From Halomonas sp. GFAJ-1 (GTDB lineage: Bacteria; Pseudomonadota; Gammaproteobacteria; Pseudomonadales; Halomonadaceae): DNA of 64,000 nucleotides. The first letter of the stretch is position 1; each line of letters begins with the position of its first letter. This document shows positions 60,716 to 64,000 of this stretch, piece by piece. The translations under genes were made by a program, and so were the position numbers. The stretch covers positions 2,418,001-2,482,000 of the forward strand of contig CP016490.1 of assembly GCA_002966495.1 (NCBI GenBank), read 5' to 3'. The notes beneath the pieces were generated by a model, which was not told the origin of the DNA, ran no database searches, and saw nothing but the letters and a program-made list of their open reading frames with translations.

Positions 60716-62419
60716 TTATGTTTGATCCTCAAGCCCAAGCTCTTGGATAGAAATTTCGCGCATTTTGAATTTCTGGATTTTACCCGTTACTGTCATGGGG
60801 AATTCATCGACAAACTTAAAGTAACGCGGAATTTTAAAGTGGGTGATTTTGCCTTTGCAGTAGTTACGCAGCTCTTCACCGGTGACGTCACCTGAGCTGC
60901 TGTTGAGCTTCACCCAGGCGATTAACTCTTCGCCATATTTCTTATCCGGCACGCCGGTAACCTGTACTTCAGAGATTGCCGGGTGAGCGTATAGAAACTC
61001 CTCAATTTCTTTGGGGTAAACGTTCTCGCCACCGCGAATCACCATATCTTTAATACGGCCGACGATTTGGATATAGCCCTCTTCGTCCATGGTGGCTAAA
61101 TCACCCGTGTGCATCCAGCCCGCTTCGTCAATGGCCTCGGCAGTGGCTTTTTCGTTTTTCCAGTACTTGAGCATGACGCTGTAGCCACGGGTACACAGTT
61201 CGCCAATTTCACCGCGGGGCAAAATACCGCCGTTGCCGGGGTCGACAATTTTGCTTTCCAGATGGGGCTGAGTGCGGCCTACGGTGGAAACGCGCTTGTC
61301 GATGCTGTCGTTGGCGCCTGTTTGGGTAGATACAGGGCTTGTTTCGGTCATGCCGTAGGCGATCTGCACACCTTTCATGTTCATCTTGTCGATGACCTGC
61401 TTCATGATTTCAGCAGGGCAGATAGAACCCGCCATGATGCCGGTGCGTAGCGATGAAAAATCGGTGCTGGCAAAGTCCGGGTGCTCCAGCTCGGCGATAA
61501 ACATGGTCGGTACGCCGTACAGCGCGGTAGCTTTTTGCTCGTGTACCGCCTTTAGCACCTTGCCAGGGTCGAAACCCTCATCCGGGTAAATCATCGCCGC
61601 GCCGTGGGTCATACAGCCCAGGTTACCCATCACCATGCCGAAGCAGTGGTAGAGCGGTACCGGGATGACCAAACGGTCTTCGCTGGTAAAGCCCATGCTT
61701 TCCGCCACAAAAAAACCGTTGTTCAGGATGTTGTGGTGGGAAAGTGTGGCGCCTTTCGGGAAGCCGGTAGTGCCCGAGGTGTACTGGATATTGATCGGGT
61801 CATCGAACTGCAGCGTGGCTTGTAAATCGTTGACGTCGGTTTGGCTGACCTTGCTGGCTTCATTAATGAAGTCGGCCCAGCGCCACATGCCGCTGTGCTT
61901 TTCGCTGCTTAAGTTAATCACGCACTCAAGCTCTGGCAGCGTTTTTGACTGAAGCTGGCCTTCCGCGCTGCTGTTGAGCTCAGGTGCTAACTCATAAAGC
62001 ATGGCGGTGTAGTCGGAAGACTTGAAGCTATGGGCAGTGACTAGAAAACGAGCGCCCGACTGGTTCAGCGCGTACTCCAGCTCATGGGTGCGGTAGGAAG
62101 GGTTGATGTTGACCAGAATAGCGCCAAGTTTGGCGGTGGCGAACTGGGTCAGCGTCCACTCGCTGCAGTTGGGCGCCCAAATGGCAACGCGGTCACCTTT
62201 TTTAACGCCAATCGCCAGCAGGGCGCGGGCGCAGCGGTTTACCTCTTCCTGAAGCTGACGATAGCTCCAGTGGATGTTCTGATGCAGCGCAATCAGCGCG
62301 TCGTTATCCGGGTACTGTTCAGCAATTTGGTCAAACTTATCGCCAATGGTCATGCCCAGCAGCGGTTTATCGGCGGTGCTGCTGGTGTAACTGGGTAGGG
62401 TAAGAGCAGGTGATGCCAT
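60716..62419 (-). CDS. Acyl-CoA synthetase, AMP-binding family
   Basis: 567 residues, ATP-dependent acyl-CoA ligase. Motifs: YTSGTTGFPKGATLSH (P-loop, about 200-215), YGMTETSP, the hinge RIKDMVIRGGENVYPKEIEEF, and the catalytic Lys in VTGKIQKFKMRE near the C terminus. Placement beside HMG-CoA lyase and methylcrotonyl-CoA carboxylase suggests activation of a branched-chain or medium-chain acid feeding leucine degradation; the substrate is inferred. ATG at 62419 with GGAGAGACAC before it. Confidence 0.88.
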   Translation of the reverse strand: MASPALTLPSYTSSTADKPLLGMTIGDKFDQIAEQYPDNDALIALHQNIHWSYRQLQEEVNRCARALLAIGVKKGDRVAIWAPNCSEWTLTQFATAKLGAILVNINPSYRTHELEYALNQSGARFLVTAHSFKSSDYTAMLYELAPELNSSAEGQLQSKTLPELECVINLSSEKHSGMWRWADFINEASKVSQTDVNDLQATLQFDDPINIQYTSGTTGFPKGATLSHHNILNNGFFVAESMGFTSEDRLVIPVPLYHCFGMVMGNLGCMTHGAAMIYPDEGFDPGKVLKAVHEQKATALYGVPTMFIAELEHPDFASTDFSSLRTGIMAGSICPAEIMKQVIDKMNMKGVQIAYGMTETSPVSTQTGANDSIDKRVSTVGRTQPHLESKIVDPGNGGILPRGEIGELCTRGYSVMLKYWKNEKATAEAIDEAGWMHTGDLATMDEEGYIQIVGRIKDMVIRGGENVYPKEIEEFLYAHPAISEVQVTGVPDKKYGEELIAWVKLNSSSGDVTGEELRNYCKGKITHFKIPRYFKFVDEFPMTVTGKIQKFKMREISIQELGLEDQT

Positions 62420-62489
62420 AATGTGTCTCTCCGATGTCTTTTTTTTATCTAAGCGGGACGTCAGGCGGTTCTTATTTATTATTGGACGG

Positions 62490-63398
62490 TTATTGGCGGC
62501 TAATGCCTTTTGCGAGAGCGACCTTTGCGCTTGGCTTGCGGCCTAACTCGTTGGTAATCCAGTAGCCCGTGTCGATCACCGCCTGAAGGTCGATGCCGGT
62601 GTTAATGCCCAGGCCTTCAAGTAAATAGAGTACGTCTTCGGTGGCCACATTGCCGGATGCGCCTTTAGCGTAAGGGCAGCCGCCAAGGCCAGCGGTCGCT
62701 GCGTCAATTACGCTGACTCCTTCTTCCAGTACGGCATATAAGTTAGCCAGGGCCATGCCATAGGTGTCGTGGAAGTGGGCGGCCAAGTGCTCAATAGGCA
62801 CTTGCTGGCGGGTGGCTTCAATCATTCGCTTAGCCGCAAGCGGCGTGCCCACGCCGATGGTATCGCCCAGGGAGATTTCATAGCAGCCCATCTCATAAAG
62901 CGCCTTGGCCACCTCGGCCACTTTTTCGGGCGAGATGTCGCCTTCATAGGGGCAGCCCAGCACGCAGGAGACATAGCCGCGTACTCGAACGCCTGCCTCA
63001 TTGGCCCGTGCGAGCACGGGTTCAAAGCGCTCAAGGGACTGCGCAATCGAGCAGTTGATGTTCTTTTGCGAGAACGCTTCTGAAGCGGCGCCAAACACCG
63101 CGATTTCCTCAACGCCCGCTGCCAGTGCGCCTTCCAAGCCTTTTAGGTTAGGCGTGAGTGCTGAGTAAACCACGCCGGGTTGGCGAGCAATGCCGTTCAT
63201 AACGTCGGTGGCATCGCCCATTTGCGGCACCCACTTAGGCGAGACGAAGCTAGCCGCTTCAATATGGGTGAGGCCAGCGTTGGCTAGCCGTTCGATCAGT
63301 TCGATCTTGGTAGCGGTGGGCACCAGGGTGCCCGGTTCATTTTGAAGGCCATCGCGAGGGGCCATTTCAAACAGCTTAATTGACGTTGGCAGTGCCAT
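62490..63398 (-). CDS. liuE: Hydroxymethylglutaryl-CoA lyase
   Basis: 302 residues from ATG 63398; a longer frame from 63440 is not used because AGGAACAG precedes 63398. TIM-barrel features: EMAPRDGLQNE at the start, ASFVSPKWVPQMGD, CVLGCPYEGDI, HFHDTYGMALANLY and GLGGCPYAKGASGN with the catalytic Cys. It cleaves HMG-CoA into acetoacetate and acetyl-CoA, the last step of leucine degradation. It lies 10 bases after the carboxylase gene. Confidence 0.93.
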   Translation of the reverse strand: MALPTSIKLFEMAPRDGLQNEPGTLVPTATKIELIERLANAGLTHIEAASFVSPKWVPQMGDATDVMNGIARQPGVVYSALTPNLKGLEGALAAGVEEIAVFGAASEAFSQKNINCSIAQSLERFEPVLARANEAGVRVRGYVSCVLGCPYEGDISPEKVAEVAKALYEMGCYEISLGDTIGVGTPLAAKRMIEATRQQVPIEHLAAHFHDTYGMALANLYAVLEEGVSVIDAATAGLGGCPYAKGASGNVATEDVLYLLEGLGINTGIDLQAVIDTGYWITNELGRKPSAKVALAKGISRQ

Positions 63399-63408
63399 AG
63401 TTCTGTTC

Positions 63409-64000
63409 CTATTCGCTGGGGGCGAAGTCGAGCAATACATCGCCCTGGCTTACGGTATCGCCGGCCTGGAAATGGAAAGACTCGACGCTGCCATCGGCAG
63501 GCGCGGTCATGGTGTGCTCCATTTTCATGGCTTCCATGACCATCAGCGGCATGCCTTTCTCAACTGCTGTGCCGGGTTCAACCAGCAGTGCTACCACGGT
63601 GCCATTCATGGGGGCGGTCAGGGTTGATTCCGCCTCATGGTGGCCGTGGTCGATGGCGTCAATGCGGCGCCAGAACAGGCGCGTTTCGCCGCTTGGTTCT
63701 GCCATCACCACAACATGCCCATCGCGGCGCGCTTGAAGGCGGCGACGGTGGCCGTTTAGCGTGACGGCAACGGCATCGCCCGTCAGCGATTGGAGGCTAG
63801 CGGTGAGCGTTTCATCACCAATGGTGAGGTTCCAAAGCGATTCGCCGCTCTCGCGCTTACCTTCCACAATCACCACCGCTTCGTCGCTGTCAGCCGCCTG
63901 AGCACTTGCCGGGTCACACAGCGCAATGCGGATGGTATGCGGGGCATTCAAACGGAAGCCGTCATGACGATCCCAGGGGGAATCACTTTCACACTCCTGC
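63409..64000 (-). CDS. liuD: Methylcrotonyl-CoA carboxylase biotin-containing subunit, C-terminal part (partial)
   Basis: The reading frame stays open to the window edge, so the 5' part lies beyond 64000. About 196 residues are visible. They start in the segment ending SPWDRHDGFRLN, go through a barrel linker, and end in a biotinyl domain with the target Lys in MEAMKMEHTM and GDTVSQGDVL. MccA/LiuD turns 3-methylcrotonyl-CoA to 3-methylglutaconyl-CoA. Stop is 10 bases ahead of liuE, so they are one operon. Another biotin carboxylase is possible; the neighbour HMG-CoA lyase makes MCC the best choice. Confidence 0.85.
   Translation of the reverse strand, partial: QECESDSPWDRHDGFRLNAPHTIRIALCDPASAQAADSDEAVVIVEGKRESGESLWNLTIGDETLTASLQSLTGDAVAVTLNGHRRRLQARRDGHVVVMAEPSGETRLFWRRIDAIDHGHHEAESTLTAPMNGTVVALLVEPGTAVEKGMPLMVMEAMKMEHTMTAPADGSVESFHFQAGDTVSQGDVLLDFAPSE

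Noticed and set aside
1..64000. Search for CRISPR arrays, transposases, integrases, att sites and tRNAs
   Set aside because: No repeats with even spacers, no transposase or integrase protein, no cloverleaf seen in any gap. The only tandem repeats are the short ones at 40561-40592 and 42926-42972.

Overview
The window looks like chromosomal DNA of a moderately halophilic gammaproteobacterium, most likely Halomonas or a close Halomonadaceae relative. The call rests on gene order and protein character: a fabF-pabC-mltG-tmk-holB-pilZ-tatD run, an rpoE-rseABC-degP-lepA-lepB-rnc-era-recO-pdxJ-acpS run, a class Ib ribonucleotide reductase, a Vibrio-like TonB2 system and a leucine-degradation (liu) cluster. 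Nearly all of it is well-packed core genome. I see no rRNA, tRNA, CRISPR array, insertion sequence or prophage.

Layout. 1-7666 (+): end of the fatty-acid cluster, then folate, cell-wall, dTMP and replication genes, PilZ, TatD, a DUF1285 protein and a UvrD-like helicase. 7667-11751 (+): an AT-richer three-gene unit encoding an outer-membrane barrel, a very short PstS-like periplasmic protein and a membrane GGDEF-EAL protein whose EAL half has lost key catalytic residues. 11816-15725: divergent etfD and etfBA with a PsrA-like site between them. 15917-25884 (+): Mn-type superoxide dismutase, nrdHIEF behind paired NrdR-type boxes, then a TonB2-type energiser (DUF3450, TtpC, ExbB, ExbD, TonB, TPR) behind a Fur-like dyad; together this reads as an iron-sparing and iron-acquisition block. 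26010-26918: a secreted protein made of two tandem copies of one unknown domain. 26970-31657: xthA, a small basic protein, rhlB, and a dinG whose 3' end looks frameshifted. 31641-32714 (-): aroF.

33106-44232 (+): the sigma-E envelope-stress module (rpoE, rseA, rseB, rseC, degP) followed by lepA, lepB, rnc, era, recO, pdxJ and acpS. 44229-55217: a GacS/BarA hybrid kinase on the minus strand, then cysM, rlmD, relA, mazG and ppc on the plus strand. 55296-56641: rluF and a DUF1294 protein. 56625-59039 (-): a compact trpR-trpE-trpG operon with a 24-bp perfect TrpR-type operator. 59177-64000 (-): an outer-membrane protein, a methyltransferase, an acyl-CoA synthetase, HMG-CoA lyase and the biotin end of methylcrotonyl-CoA carboxylase.

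The best candidate for an undescribed system is the barrel / PstS-like / cyclase unit at 7807-11751: its order suggests that something entering or bound in the periplasm is read out as cyclic di-GMP. Other points for follow-up are the dinG 3' end, the two-repeat secreted protein, the His/Cys-rich tail on PdxJ, the TrpR operator, the paired NrdR boxes and two intergenic tandem repeats. Functions come from reading translated sequence against remembered families; no database search was run.
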